DNA of 64,000 nucleotides from Ursus arctos (Eukaryota; Chordata; Mammalia; Carnivora; Ursidae). Below the pieces are notes generated by a model. That model had not been told where the DNA came from. It did no database searches and worked only from the letters and a program-made list of their open reading frames with translations. The stretch spans positions 35,061,718 through 35,125,717 of the forward strand of contig NW_026622974.1 of assembly GCF_023065955.2 (NCBI RefSeq), in the 5' to 3' direction. Position numbers and translations under genes: made by a program. Positions 1 through 10,379 of this stretch are shown piece by piece. Every line of letters starts with the position of its first letter. Within the stretch, counting starts at the first letter, position 1.

Positions 1-827
1 CCGATGAGTAAGACAATGCCTGTCATCACAGAAGACTTGTCATCTAACTGGGAGAAAACCTTAAACCCAAAAGGCTGCGCCATGATGCAGGGCATGGAAG
101 AATCTGAAGTGTGAAGTGTAAGCAAAATGCTATGGGAGAACGCATCGGGGAGTAACTAATTTGACCTGGGAGAAGGAGGAAAGGTTTTAAGAAGTGGAAT
201 GGGGTATTTCGGGCAGGTGGCACTCCATTGACAAGGGGCGGAGTAGAAGCTAAAGAGTGTAAGGCAGGCCATGCGAGAGTCTGGTTAGTGATTTCAGAAA
301 GTTAACATCAGTAAGGAATCTTGGACAAGGTAGGGCTGGAAAGGAAGGTTGGGACCCAGTCATGGAGGGCCTTGAAAGCCGTGCTGAGGAGTCTGGACGG
401 AATTCTGCAGGCAATTCTACAGAAAGCCATGAAGTTTTGAGGAGAGTGATGTGACCGGAGCCCTGGTTCCTGAAAATTTTCTAGCTGGTCTCTCTAAGAT
501 GCATTAGGGGCCAGGAGAAGATAGGAAGAAAGGAACTGGTGTTAGTCAGCGGTTGGACCAGTCCAGATGAGACTAGCAAGGTAGGAAACAGAGCCGCTGA
601 ACTGGAACAAGAGGGTGGAGGGAGAGACTTATGGGGGGCACGGTTAGGGGGAGGGGGACTCCTTGACGCCAAGGGCTCCAGCCTGCCTGCCTGAGTTCCC
701 GGTGATGATGCTGTAACCCTGACACTGCCAGCTACCAGGGGACGGTTGCCCAGAAAGATGGAGGTGATAATGAGCTTTGTCTTTAAATCAGCTGGATTTT
801 TTTAAAAAAGATTTTATTTATTTATTT

Positions 828-864
<37 letters not shown>

Positions 865-1070
865 TAAGGTCTCAAGCAGGGGGAACAGCAGGCAGAGGGA
901 GAAGCAGGCTGCCCGCTGAGCAGGGAGCCCGATGTGGGGTTGGTCCAGGACCTGAGCCGAAGGCAGATGCTTCACCGACTGAGCCCCCCAGGCGCCCCTA
1001 GACCAGTTGGATTGGAAGGGCAGATAAATATTCATGTGGAGATGTCCAGCAAACTATCAGAAAAAGAGAC
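1..1070 (+). mobile_element. old mammalian dispersed repeat, split by a SINE
   Basis: The text includes CATGGAGGGCCTTGAAAGCC at about 361, followed by a 'gaagttttgaggagagtgatgtga' type phrase and a G-rich purine stretch. This matches the general wording of an ancient high-copy mammalian dispersed repeat, but I cannot name the family safely. After the SINE at 801-999 the same type of text seems to resume (ATGTGGAGATGTCCAGC, about 1034), so the SINE landed inside it. It is highly diverged and has no coding capacity. Confidence 0.45.
801..999 (-). mobile_element. CAN-SINE (SINEC), minus strand
   Basis: Read on the minus strand, it starts with GGGGCGCCTGGGGGGCTCAG, the tRNA-derived head, and ends in the (CT)n stretch and AAATAAAATCTT-type tail. 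The GA tract on the plus strand at about 833-860 is the internal CT-rich part. The flanks AGCTGGATTT and AGTTGGATTG look like a slightly decayed target-site duplication. It is an older, diverged copy. Confidence 0.92.
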
Positions 1071-1159
1071 TGAGTGCTCTATAGTTTCCAGGTTATCTGG
1101 CACTTCTCTACTGCCCTCTCCTCTGTTAAAGCTGAAAGGTTACAGACAGCACTGGAGTT

Positions 1160-1375
1160 AGGGGCTCATGCTCTGGACCCCACTGACTTAGACACAAGTA
1201 CTAGCTTTGCCACTCACCAGCTGTACGAGCTTGGCTGAGGTCTCTAAGCCCTCAGTTTCCTCACTTATAAAAGGGTGATAATAAAAATATCTTTTGCATA
1301 AGGTTGCTTTGACAATTAACTGAGTTAGTATCTGGCATATTGTTAGTGCCTAAAAATGATCCCTGTTATTAAACC
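1160..1375 (+). mobile_element. MIR SINE fragment
   Basis: Contains the MIR core and 3' wording in order: CTTTGCCACTCACCAGCTGT, then CTCAGTTTCCTCACTTATAA, then a GATAATAA...GTTAGTATCTGGCATA tail. This is the typical tRNA-type ancient MIR in sense orientation, with many substitutions. Confidence 0.8.
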
Positions 1376-3600
1376 TGATGACTTACGATTCCCCAAACAT
1401 ACACTGAACTTTCCTACCTCCCGTCATTTGCCCCTGCTGCTGTACACAGCTTAGGATGCGCTCCTACCCTGACCCACCCCACCCACCAATTGAATTCACT
1501 CCTACTATTCACCTACTCCCTACTCAAGATCCTGAAATCCAACTTAGTCCTGACTCTCAGAGTCAGGGTAGGAATGTAGAATTATCCACAAGATTGGAAG
1601 AGTTTGCACATTCAGTGCTCCCATTACACAAAGTCTTGGCTGGCCTGGAAGGGGGAATCCAGAATTTACTCTGTTATAGAAAATACTCTGATTCTATGAG
1701 GTTTCCTTACATGTTTTAATAGAGGGAAATCATGTGTCAAAATACAGGCTTTATCAAATATGAAAAGCAGAAAAATAAGAACTTGGGAAGCCCAAACAAA
1801 TTTGGACACATCTAATGTATGCTATCCTTTTTGTTTGTTTGCATGGACATTTGAGCACTTTTTCCCTGGCGCTTCTAGTTTGGATTCCTTTTTGGCAGCA
1901 TTTTCCCAGGTGAAAAGGGCCACCAGTCAGTTCTTTCCTGCTCCCTTCCACCCACGCTTTGTTTTGGCAAATGTAACTTGCCTGGGCACTGAAGAAATGC
2001 TCCTCTTGCACAGCCCTGATGCCAAATTGGAAGAAACACTGTTCTCTGTGAAATTAAGATAAGAGTTCAGAAGGGCCACTCTGCTTCGAAATATGATTTT
2101 AACCATTTTTTCTTTAAGTTAACTGAAACAGTAGCTCAATGTCAGTCTTTGGGTTTCTACTTATTAGAGTATCTTTCTTTTGTTTTAGAGCTGTTCCTAT
2201 AGCAATAGAATGAAAATAACCTTTATTTTTTGTTCAGCTGCAAAGACAGAACTATAAATTATTCCTTACCCTAGTTTCCTTTCAGCACATACAAAAGCCA
2301 GTGCTTCCTCTGCCCCAATAAATCAAAGCTTCAAAAAGGGCAAGGCAGCTAATCAGAGAACGCAGCTTCCACTAACGAGACAATGAAACCCAGTGTCTGT
2401 CATCTTTGGAATTAATAAGAGATAAAGTGCCACTTTACACAAAGTTTCCAAACCAGGTCAGGAAAGAGTCAGGACACAGAATGGATGTGTAAACCTGGTC
2501 ATTACATTCATCTAAGACCGTATAATCCAATAAAGATTGAATTTCCATCTGCATCTTACGGCCATGGGTGAATGTCTTCCATGCATTTCCAATAGGATCA
2601 AAGACTTCATTTTACTTTTGAAAAATATTTTTTCAAAAAAAGAAATAAATATTCTTCAGCTGAGACTGATAAGGAAAATGTTTCTGAGAGGAGGCAATAC
2701 TGGAAATAAACCTTGATGGATGTAGGACCTTTTAACAGTTACAAAGATGCATAAACATTTTGTAGGAATGGATTGACTCAAATCAATCCTGCCTTAGAGA
2801 TCCAATTCACTAGTTTTCAACTATTAATGTCCCCCATGGAGTAATTAATGAAGCTAACATTTATTGACTACATTCTCTAAATCAGGTATCACTACTACAC
2901 ATGGGATTATGAAGATGACTACAACATTGGACCTGCCCTTAAGGAGCGCTCACTCTTCGCAAAGCTCTGCTGTTGCCCCATTTTATTACAAAAAATAAAA
3001 CGTGAGAATCGTTACAGATTGATCCTGGGATTCATCTGGAAGCTCTACATGAAAGTTTTGCTTCATAGCAATTTTCTCTGTCAAATGAAATTGAATGAGC
3101 AAAGATACAAAGAAGACAGCTTTTCCAGCGCAGAATGTAGTTGCATAAATTCACCATCACCATAGCCACGAACTTAGTAATTTTATAAAAGCGCCTGAAA
3201 ACAAAAAAGAAAACAAAATGGCTAATGCTTATGTTACAGCACTTTTGTAAAGGCCGAATAGCCAAAAAAAAGTAACAATGTATCCGGAGTCCCACCTAGA
3301 ACCCAAACAGTGTTAATATCTAGAATTTCTGGCAGGAGTGTCTTTATATCAGGGACCAAGAGATTTACTGGGAGAAACTCATTTTAAAAGAAGAGAGAAT
3401 TCTGCACATGGGCTTGGTTCAAAGAATGGTGTGTTCATGTATAGTACTCAAAATTTGTCTTTAAGTCCAGTTGCTGGGCTGGGCACTTCAAATTTTAAAA
3501 AATGATAAAGCAATTTTAACTAAAAACTTTATAGGCACTGGGGTGTGGGATAACACTGCTTTGGGGTCCATGTCACCGAGTACAGTACAAAATGGAGAGA
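1376..3600. other. unique A+T-rich DNA, no gene seen
   Basis: No SINE or L1 wording and no reading frame that looks coding. The 100-codon frame at 1760-2062 has no recognisable motif and is matched by an 85-codon frame on the opposite strand. About 2850-2950 (AACATTTATTGACTACATTC and following) resembles the edge of an old dispersed repeat, too worn to name. Confidence 0.5.
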
Positions 3601-3700
3601 ATCTACATTCTCCCTACTTGTGCACGACGCAGCAAAACGTTGGCTAATTGAAATCTCCAACACAATGGCACCCTTTGAGTCTACTGGCACATCCAGGAAA

Positions 3701-3960
3701 GTGAGATGCCGCGCTTCACCCAGGACAGCCACTGGGGACACCGCAGCAGTGCGTCACCTGCACCGAATGATGCTGCTTGAGAAGAGAAGGAAGAACTTGG
3801 CAGACGCCTTGAGACAGAGGACGGGTGGTAGGCGATTTGACGCCTTGAGACAGAGGACGGGTGGTAGGCGATTCGTGCGAGCGCCCCCGAGGGCACCGTA
3901 GCGACACTGCGAGCATTCTGCAGCGAGTGGCAGGACTGTCCACAGTCGGTGGGGTAAGAG
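3701..3960. promoter_or_regulatory. small CpG-rich patch, function unknown
   Basis: By eye there are about 20 CpG dinucleotides in these 260 bp, against very few in the flanking kilobases, where CpG has decayed as usual in mammals. The patch includes a 36-bp tandem duplication (3803-3873). Such a patch may be an unmethylated regulatory element, a recently inserted or processed sequence, or a local G+C anomaly. There is no TATA box, no clear open reading frame on a known theme and no poly-A tail. Confidence 0.3.
3803..3873. repeat. 36-bp tandem duplication, two copies
   Basis: GACGCCTTGAGACAGAGGAC begins at 3803 and again at 3839. The two copies are identical over 35 bases and differ only at the last position (T versus C). 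The 36-bp length is a multiple of three, so plus-strand frames run through it and repeat 12 residues. The identity implies a recent slippage or duplication. Confidence 0.95.
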
Positions 3961-4885
3961 CCAGAGAAATGTGGTTTGTTCCTGCTCATCTGACCCCTTT
4001 GGCTATTTCCCTGAGCTGGAGTGGACTACGCACACTACATAAACAGAAATTACTCAAACGCTAGGTCCTAATTCATTTTGAGGATACGCTGAATTATTCT
4101 CTAAGAAGAAAAGTACTCACTTATATGAAATTTAGTAACATAGTCAACAACTTCTTTCCATCTGTGGTATTTCTGGTCAAACACTCATCCTTCGCACTGT
4201 TGTGACCATAGCATACTTCTGAACATAAGTGGGTGGTGGGGGACAAACACACAAGAGAATTAAGAATATAAGGGAATAGGGTTTGTTCGCCATGGAGACT
4301 GCCTTGTTCTCCTGAGAACCAGCGACACTGAACAACAAAAAAGGATTCCTGGTACTTTCGGAAATTACATAGAAGGTAAATTGAACTTTAGTCCAGAGGA
4401 CATACCTGTAAAATGTCTGGTCGGAAAGTTCTGGACTGGATTCCCTTCCTCATGTAAAGATTTTTGCGAAAGCTTTTTCTGCTCACAAGGGAAGACTCTG
4501 ATAGAGAACCCATTTTAAAAGGTGTACATATAAAATACTCGAAACAGGTTATCCTGCATGGTTAGACCTAAACTGACAGCAAACGGAAAAGTAATGTATC
4601 CTATTGTACTTTCAATGGCCTTCAACAATAATTAAAAGCAGAGTAGGAAAAAGCACTGACAAAGTTCTTTGGTGAAGACATTCTAAGATCGTTTTCTTTG
4701 GAATTGGAAAGCCTCTTCCTGTTTTGCAATAATGGTCTTTCTTTCTTCTTCTCCATCTACCTTGTGCTCTGCTAGCAGATTAATTTTCCTAAGGCATCAC
4801 CTTTATCATGTCGTATTTCTGCTTACAGCCTCAGAAAGTAAATTTCATAGGCAATGGGAAGGAGTGGTGGAGAAGAGCAAATTCA
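3961..4885. other. unique DNA, no gene seen
   Basis: Ordinary A+T-rich sequence with scattered stop codons in all frames. I recognise no repeat family and no RNA gene. Confidence 0.5.
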
Positions 4886-4889
4886 CTGA

Positions 4890-5315
4890 ATAATAACCAC
4901 AGCTAGAATGTACCAGGCGCTGTGAGCCAAGCACTGTCCTAAGCACTGTGCATGCCGCGACCCATGTAATACTCAAAAACTCCTGTGAGACAGATGCTAG
5001 TTTTTTACCCCATTTTAAAGATAAGACTAAGGAACTAGCTCAAGGTTATACGGGTGACATTTTATTTTTATTTACTTATTTGAGAGGGAGAATGAGAGAC
5101 AGAGACAAAGCATGAGAGGGGGGAAGGTCAGAGGGAGAAGCAGACACCCTGCTGAGCACGGAGCCCGACGCGGGACTGGATCCTTGGACTCCAGGATCAT
5201 AACATGAGCCAAAGGCAGACGCTTAACCAACTGAGCCACCCAGGCACCCTACAGGTGACATTTCAACCCAAGCAGTCTAATGCTAGGCCTCTTTCACTCT
5301 TAACCATTGCATTTA
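4890..5315 (-). mobile_element. MIR SINE, interrupted by a CAN-SINE
   Basis: The left part (4890-5052) has TACCAGGCGCTGTGAGCCAA, then CCCCATTTTAAAGATAAGAC, then AAGGTTATACGGGTGACATT. After the CAN-SINE at 5063-5253 it resumes with TTTCAACCCAAGCAGTCTAA. Together these give the MIR order on the minus strand. A second CAN-SINE sits at its right edge. Confidence 0.8.
5063..5253 (-). mobile_element. CAN-SINE with 10-bp target duplication
   Basis: Minus-strand SINEC: the plus strand reads from a TTTATTTTTATTTACTTATT tail through purine-rich text to GCTTAACCAACTGAGCCACC and CAGGCACCC. GGTGACATTT flanks it on both sides (5053-5062 and 5254-5263). It is inserted in a MIR. Confidence 0.95.
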
Positions 5316-5536
5316 TTTATTTCTTTTTAAAGATTTTATTTCTTTATTTAGAGAGAGCATGTGCATGGGAGTGGGGGAGGGGCAGAAAGAGAGGGAGAGA
5401 GAGAATCCCAAGCAGACTGTGGTCTGAGCACAGAGCCCAATGCGGGGCTCGATCTCATCATGACCCTGAGATCATGACTTGAGCAGAAATCAAGGGTCAG
5501 ATGCTCAACCAACCGACTGAGCCACCCAGGAGCGCA
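5316..5536 (-). mobile_element. CAN-SINE with 16-bp target duplication
   Basis: Minus-strand SINEC with a TTTAAAGATTTTATTTCTTT tail and a head ending in GACTGAGCCACCCAGGAGCG. The flanks TTAACCATTGCATTTA (5300-5315) and TTAATCATTGCATTTA (5537-5552) match at 15 of 16 positions. The head base order GAGCGC instead of GGCGCC marks a mutation. Confidence 0.95.
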
Positions 5537-5570
5537 TTAATCATTGCATTTAAATCCTAAAGCTCAAGAA

Positions 5571-5863
5571 GCTCTCAGGGGTGGACACACACACACACAC
5601 ACACACACAGAGGCCCTCAGGGGTGGACACACACACACACACACACACAGAGGCCCTCAGGGGAGGACACACACACACACACACACACACAGAGGCCCTC
5701 AGGGGTGGACACACACACACAGACACAGAGGCCCTCAGGGGTGGACACACACACACACACACAGACACAGAGGCCCTCAGGGGCAGGGACACACACACAC
5801 ACACACACACAGAGGCCCTCAGGGGAGGACACACACACACACACACAGAGGCCCTCAGGGGCG

Positions 5864-5908
<45 letters not shown>
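5571..5908. repeat. compound minisatellite: (CA)n alternating with a G-rich spacer
   Basis: Eight units, each a spacer AGAGGCCCTCAGGGG(T/A/C)GGA followed by a CA run. The CCCTCAG core starts at 5572, 5614, 5654, 5696, 5732, 5774, 5816 and 5852, giving periods of 42, 40, 42, 36, 42, 42 and 36. All are even, as expected if length varies by CA steps. The spacer varies by TGGA, AGGA, CAGGGA and CGGGGA. The last unit has the longest CA run. Long open frames on both strands here are artefacts of the repeat. Confidence 0.97.
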
Positions 5909-5910
<2 letters not shown>

Positions 5911-6009
5911 CCTGTTCGTGTTGTGCTTGATCCCTGAGAAGTTAAGATAGGCATTCAGTGCCTCCCACAATCGAAGAACTCCTTCCTATTTTATCATTCA
6001 TTGTCCCCT

Positions 6010-6260
6010 CTTAATTCCTCCAATCTAGCCAAATGTTCTTGCTGTTTTGAATGCTACTCTTCCTGTCTTTCCAAATCTTAACCATCACTCAAAGCCCACA
6101 ACAAATCCTGTGTCACCCAAACAAAAGCATCTTCTCTGCCACATTCATTTGAGGGGGACCTCTTTGGACTCTCACAATCATTGGGGTCCATTCTGGTGGT
6201 TTGATATCATCACTCACTGCTTTGTAGGGCTCTCTTCCTATATGCTTTTTCTCACCTCCA
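6010..6260 (+). mobile_element. probable L2 LINE 3' fragment
   Basis: CCAAATCTTAACCATCACTC, AAAGCCCACAACAAATCCTG and ATCTTCTCTGCCACATTCAT follow the order of the L2 3' end (proteinlike 'ccttcaaggcccagctcaaat' region). It is strongly diverged, so the family call is tentative. Confidence 0.45.
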
Positions 6261-7027
6261 TTTTCAGTTTTAATCCCATCAAAACCAAGTCTAATGACAG
6301 TGCACATTTCAGAAACACTTTCTTGATTGTGTAAGAAACACAACCACCAAATGTTCCATAGACAAAGCCTTTATTTAGAGGACATCGTTGGCTTGACAGA
6401 ATAACGCAGAGGAACAAATAAACACACGTATTGAAACGAGCTCTTCTAAAATTGCCTTGAACAATTATCACAGGGTTGAAGATATACACAGGAAATGTGT
6501 TTTATTGATCAAGTCCTCTTTGTTTCCTCTAGTGATTTCTAACACATACATTTCCAATTTACTGGTGATTTCTCTTAAAAAGTTTTAAGGATAGATTTCA
6601 ACTTATTTTTCTCTTAATATCAACAATAAAATGACTTTTGTCTGTGCTTGAGGAGAGAATACCTTGGGCCACTTTTCCTGTTCTTCTCGACATCATCACC
6701 TCTCAGATTTTATTGAATTAGAATGTGGAATTTTATTTAAATGCGTTTGTTACCTTGTGTACCTTTTAAGAATTCTTTAACATTTGGACTAAGGTTTATG
6801 ATCACGAGGACACTTGAGAGAACTTACAGTGCCTTTTGTCGAGTTTATTATTCAGGACATTGGGAAGAAAGGGAGAAGCTGTAACTAATTTTTTTCAGAA
6901 AGTGTAAGTGGATGGTATACTTTCTAAGTCCAATACGTACTATTATGGGACATAAAACTAATGATGACTACAGTCAAATTAAAAAAGACTTTATCATAGA
7001 AAAAAAAAAGCTAATAGTGACTAATTT
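6261..7027. other. unique DNA, no gene seen
   Basis: A+T-rich with no repeat family recognised. The 83- and 95-codon frames on opposite strands near 6047-6489 overlap each other and have no motif. Confidence 0.5.
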
Positions 7028-7513
7028 TGATACTCTCACCATCCTATGAGGAGAAAGGTCTATAGATGGGCCACTCTGGCATGAAGATTCTTTTGAGCTG
7101 AAGGCAACTGAGACCCTACAGACTCAAAAGAAACAGTTGCCCTTCCTGTAACTGCCTAGAAGAATCTAAATTGGGGGGTCTTTCTCAGGATGAGGTTATT
7201 AGCAGCGATAAATTTTATCTGATGACCCATCTGTGTGGCAGGGCAAACATCTAATTACCAAACATACGTTCTACTTCTTATCACCCAGTGAATTGCATTC
7301 TTCCCTCTGAAGTCCCAGATCTCTACCCCCTTCTCCTTAGTTCAGGATGATATATAGACCTCATTTTGCCTGTCTTTGGAATTTCCATGTCTGTATGGAT
7401 TCCTCATATACACACTATTAAATTTGATTTTCTCCTGTTAATCTGTCTCACGTTGATTTGATTCTTAGTGCAGCTAGAAGTCCCTTTGAGGGGACAGGAA
7501 TTCTTGTTCTCCA
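7028..7513 (+). mobile_element. solo LTR A (endogenous retrovirus)
   Basis: The 3' part reads GATGATATATAGACCTCATT (TATA-like, about 7348), then TTTTCTCCTGTTAATCTGTC, then a CAGCTAGAAGTCCCTTTGAG stretch, ending ...TTCTCCA. The same word order occurs in LTR B (12009-12555) and LTR C (53490-53970). The likely start is TG at 7028. No internal retroviral genes lie beside it, so it is a solo LTR. I have not assigned the family; an ERVL- or ERV1-type mammalian LTR is likely. The left boundary is approximate. Confidence 0.7.
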
Positions 7514-8305
7514 ATAGTTTCAAATGAAGAGGTCACAACCCTTAAGTCTTGATTCTGGAAGGGAATACAAGAGTAACCAAGGCTGGCACTTCTGGCTCAT
7601 CTTCCTAAAAATGGTATTGTTTAGGGAGGGGCAGGGAGGGTGGTGGGAAATGAAGGGGAGATGCAAGTCAGAGAGATGTGTTCCCAAGCACGGTTTGTGA
7701 AGACTCAGTGAAGAAACAGATTTTGTTATTTTATGAGCACGTGCAAAGCGCTTTGTTCCCACAATTTCTTTTCTAGCTGTAGTCTACAGAAAGCCTGCCG
7801 TGGCCTACTCAGGCCTGGAAGGTTCTGGGCAAAGGGTAACGAGCCCTATTTTTCTTGAGTTTAGAAAAGGTTCAGCCAGAAACTCCAAATTAAGTTTTAA
7901 ATGAAGCTACCCACTTACAGTGTTCTTGATTTGGCTCTTTTTGGGAGACGCACTGAAATCTGTAACCAGAACACCAATAGAGTGTGTATAAACAAGTTAT
8001 GGCAATACAAATCCTTCTTTTTCCTCCAAAACATTAGATAAAAGGAAAAATTTTTATTGAAACATGAAATGGAGTCATCTTGTCAGCAATTCCCATTCTG
8101 ACCAGAAAGGCTGTGGTGGGTCACAGGTGGGTCTGGGGAAACCCTGCCCTCTGTTTATTGCACCTCGTAGCCAAAGGCCCTAGCATAAATGTGGGACCCT
8201 GAAAATGGGTTTCTTACTTTATCTGTAACAGGTTTGAGGACAAGTTGAAAATGAAACTGTATTTTAAAAAGAATAGTAAGGTATAGGTTCGATGCTTTCT
8301 AAAAT
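7514..8305. other. unique DNA, no gene seen
   Basis: No repeat wording and no coding signal found. Scattered stops occur in all frames. Confidence 0.5.
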
Positions 8306-8316
8306 GTTCTTTTAAG

Positions 8317-8547
8317 GGGTGCCTGGGTGGCTCAGTTGGTTAAACTGCCTTCAGCCCAGGTCATGATCTCAGGGTCCTGGGATCCAGCCCAGCATCCCGC
8401 TCCTTGCTCAGGGGAAGTCTGTTTCTCCTTCTCCCTCTGCCCCCCTCCACGTTTACGTGTGCGCATACGCGCACCACACATATTCTCTCTCTGTCCGTTC
8501 TCTGTCTCCGAATAAACGAATAAAATCTTTAAAAAATAAAATAAAAC
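8317..8547 (+). mobile_element. CAN-SINE with 11-bp target duplication
   Basis: Sense SINEC starting GGGTGCCTGGGTGGCTCAGT, with the GGTCATGATCTCAGGGTCCT box and a CT-rich stretch, ending AATAAAATCTTTAAAAAATA. GTTCTTTTAAG flanks it at 8306-8316 and 8548-8558. A stretch of TGTGCGCATACGCGCACCAC inside the CT part (about 8458) is an unusual alternating insertion. Confidence 0.96.
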
Positions 8548-8558
8548 GTTCTTTTAAG

Positions 8559-9360
8559 CAAGTGTTTATCATTCCTCTTAAAAGTAGGAAAATTATCCTG
8601 TTAAAAGAACTTATTTCCATGTAATCCCCTTCCACTCCCCCCTCCCACCCCCATTAAGGAATGATGATGAGCTCTGGTTCAGTAGATAGAAGCTTGAAGC
8701 ATCTCAAGAGGCAAACAAAGAGAAATTGTTATATTAAGTTACACTGAGTGCTCTTGAGTATTTAAGGAGATGTAGGACTTTTAGATAAGCAATTAGTGGG
8801 AACCATCCCTCTGATGTGTAAGATAAACGTTAATGCTTTTCTAACTACATGCTACGATATACCAGTCATCTTTACATTACTGAATTATAATCAAATGTGG
8901 GTCCCAATTATCTTTGTTATACATTAAGGACAAAAACAACTGTCTCAGGGACAACAGCTAGACTGGCTTTATCCATCATACAAAACCATTTAACCTTGTT
9001 AGCATTTTTTACTACAGGGGCCACCGATCAGGTTTAATTACCAAAGTGATTAGTGCGAGGTCAATTACATCCGAGGGCCTGGTTCTGGTCGGGTTTTCTG
9101 TACTCAGTGGAATCAAACAAGCTTTGCTAGCCTTGGTGTACTCTTGTTTAGTCAATCTAATTTTGGCAAAATGGCGTCAGGTTGTGGTTTCTACTCAATC
9201 TGTTGGCGTTTAACAATGTATCTCCATAGTCACTGGAGATGGGAATTCAAATATTGTGACCATATACGGCACCAAAAGTAGACATACACGTAAAGCTCAC
9301 CCTGTCTGAAATAGCACACTCCCTACACACACCATGTTTTAATATGGCTCCGGTCCTCGT
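8559..9360. other. unique DNA, no gene seen
   Basis: No repeat family or coding frame recognised. The base composition is A+T-rich and ordinary. Confidence 0.5.
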
Positions 9361-9480
9361 CGACCTCCTCTTCCTTTTCTTTCTTTCTTTCCTTTCTTCC
9401 TTCCCACCCTCTTTCTTTCTCCTTCCTTCCTCCTTTCTTTCCTTCCCTCTTTTCCTCCTTCCTCCTTGCTCCCCCCTCCG
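9361..9480. repeat. polypyrimidine (T/C) tract
   Basis: About 115 bp almost free of purines on the plus strand, made of TTTC, TTCC and CCTT steps. It is imperfect, so it is an old decayed tract. Mirror-like T/C tracts can form triplex DNA in vitro; that is general knowledge, not shown here. Confidence 0.9.
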
Positions 9481-9484
9481 CCAT

Positions 9485-9685
9485 TTTTTTTTTTAAGATT
9501 TTATTTATTTTTTTGACAGAGAGAGAGACTGAGCACACGAGCAGGGGGAGCAGCAGGCAGAGGGAGAGGGGGAAGCAAGCTCCCCACCGAGTGGGGAGCC
9601 CAATGCAGGGCTCGATCCCAGAACCCTGAGATCATGACCTGAGCGAAAGGCAGACGCCTAACCAACTGAGCCACCCAGCCGCCCC
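9485..9685 (-). mobile_element. CAN-SINE, minus strand
   Basis: The plus strand reads a T tract, AAGATTTTATTTATTTTTTT, GAGAGAGAGACTGAGCACAC, and ends with CCAACTGAGCCACCCAGCCG CCCC. The classic SINEC head and B-box region are readable on the minus strand. The left edge merges into the pyrimidine tract, so the target duplication cannot be judged. Confidence 0.93.
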
Positions 9686-9709
9686 CCACCCCCTCTGTCT
9701 TTCTTTCTT

Positions 9710-9910
9710 TCTTTCTTTTTTTAAGATTTTATTTATTTATTCAACAGAGATAGAGACAGCCAGCGAGAGAGGGAACACAAGCAGGGGGAGTGGGAGAGGA
9801 AGAAGCAGGCTCATAGCGGAGGAGCCTGATGTGGGGCCCGATCCCACAACGCCGGGATCACGCCCTGAGCCGAAGGCAGACGCTTAACCGCTGTGCCACC
9901 CAGGCGCCCC
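9710..9910 (-). mobile_element. young CAN-SINE with 16-bp target duplication
   Basis: The body carries GACAGCCAGCGAGAGAGGGA and the CATAGCGGAGGAGCCTGATG block seen in the other young copies of the window, and the head ends GCTGTGCCACCCAGGCGCCC. TCTGTCTTTCTTTCTT occurs at 9694-9709 and again at 9911-9926. It lies just downstream of another SINE in the same orientation. Confidence 0.96.
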
Positions 9911-9979
9911 TCTGTCTTTCTTTCTTGACTGTTTTAATTCCATCACTGGTATCCAAGAGGTTCAATGGAATAATGACTA

Positions 9980-10190
9980 GGTGCCTGTGCTCCAAATCCA
10001 GCTCCGCTTCTTACTGTGTGTCTGAAATATCCACCTACCCTCTGGCCCTTCATATATAAATATATATAAATAGGGATGGTAAGAATAACCTCATAGGATT
10101 ATTTTGAGGATTAAAAGAGAGATAATACATGAAGCACATAGAGCAAGGCCTGGGATATGGTAACAATAAATAGCACCTGTTATTATTATA
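9980..10190 (+). mobile_element. MIR SINE fragment
   Basis: AATCCAGCTCCGCTTCTTAC TGTGTGTCTGA, then AATAGGGATGGTAAGAATAA CCTCATAGGATTATTTTGAG and GGATATGGTAACAATAAATA follow MIR sense order. The central part (ATATATAAATATATATAAAT) has been replaced or expanded by an AT run. Confidence 0.72.
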
Positions 10191-10379
10191 TTTTGACTGG
10201 CATCTGGATTTTTACCATTTCTGGGGTTTCTAGTTTCTTTTTTACTTTTCCTGTTCCTTTCCTTAACTTCAATCATTTTCAAATGCTACATGGTGTTTTT
10301 CTTGCCCTGTTTCTTGCTTTATTCCCAATTATTTAAAAAACCTGCTTCATTATATCTATTCTGTTTGATATTCTTTCAC

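Noticed and set aside
1754..2062. 100-codon plus and 85-codon minus frames
   Set aside because: They overlap on opposite strands, with no domain, splice or promoter support.
5571..5908. Regular spacing that might suggest a CRISPR array
   Set aside because: The sequence is mammalian, and the parts between spacers are CA dinucleotide runs, not unique spacers. There is no leader and no associated gene.
5544..5954. Long His/Thr or Cys/Val repeat reading frames on both strands
   Set aside because: They are translations of the CA repeat in several frames, with no start context and no non-repetitive part.
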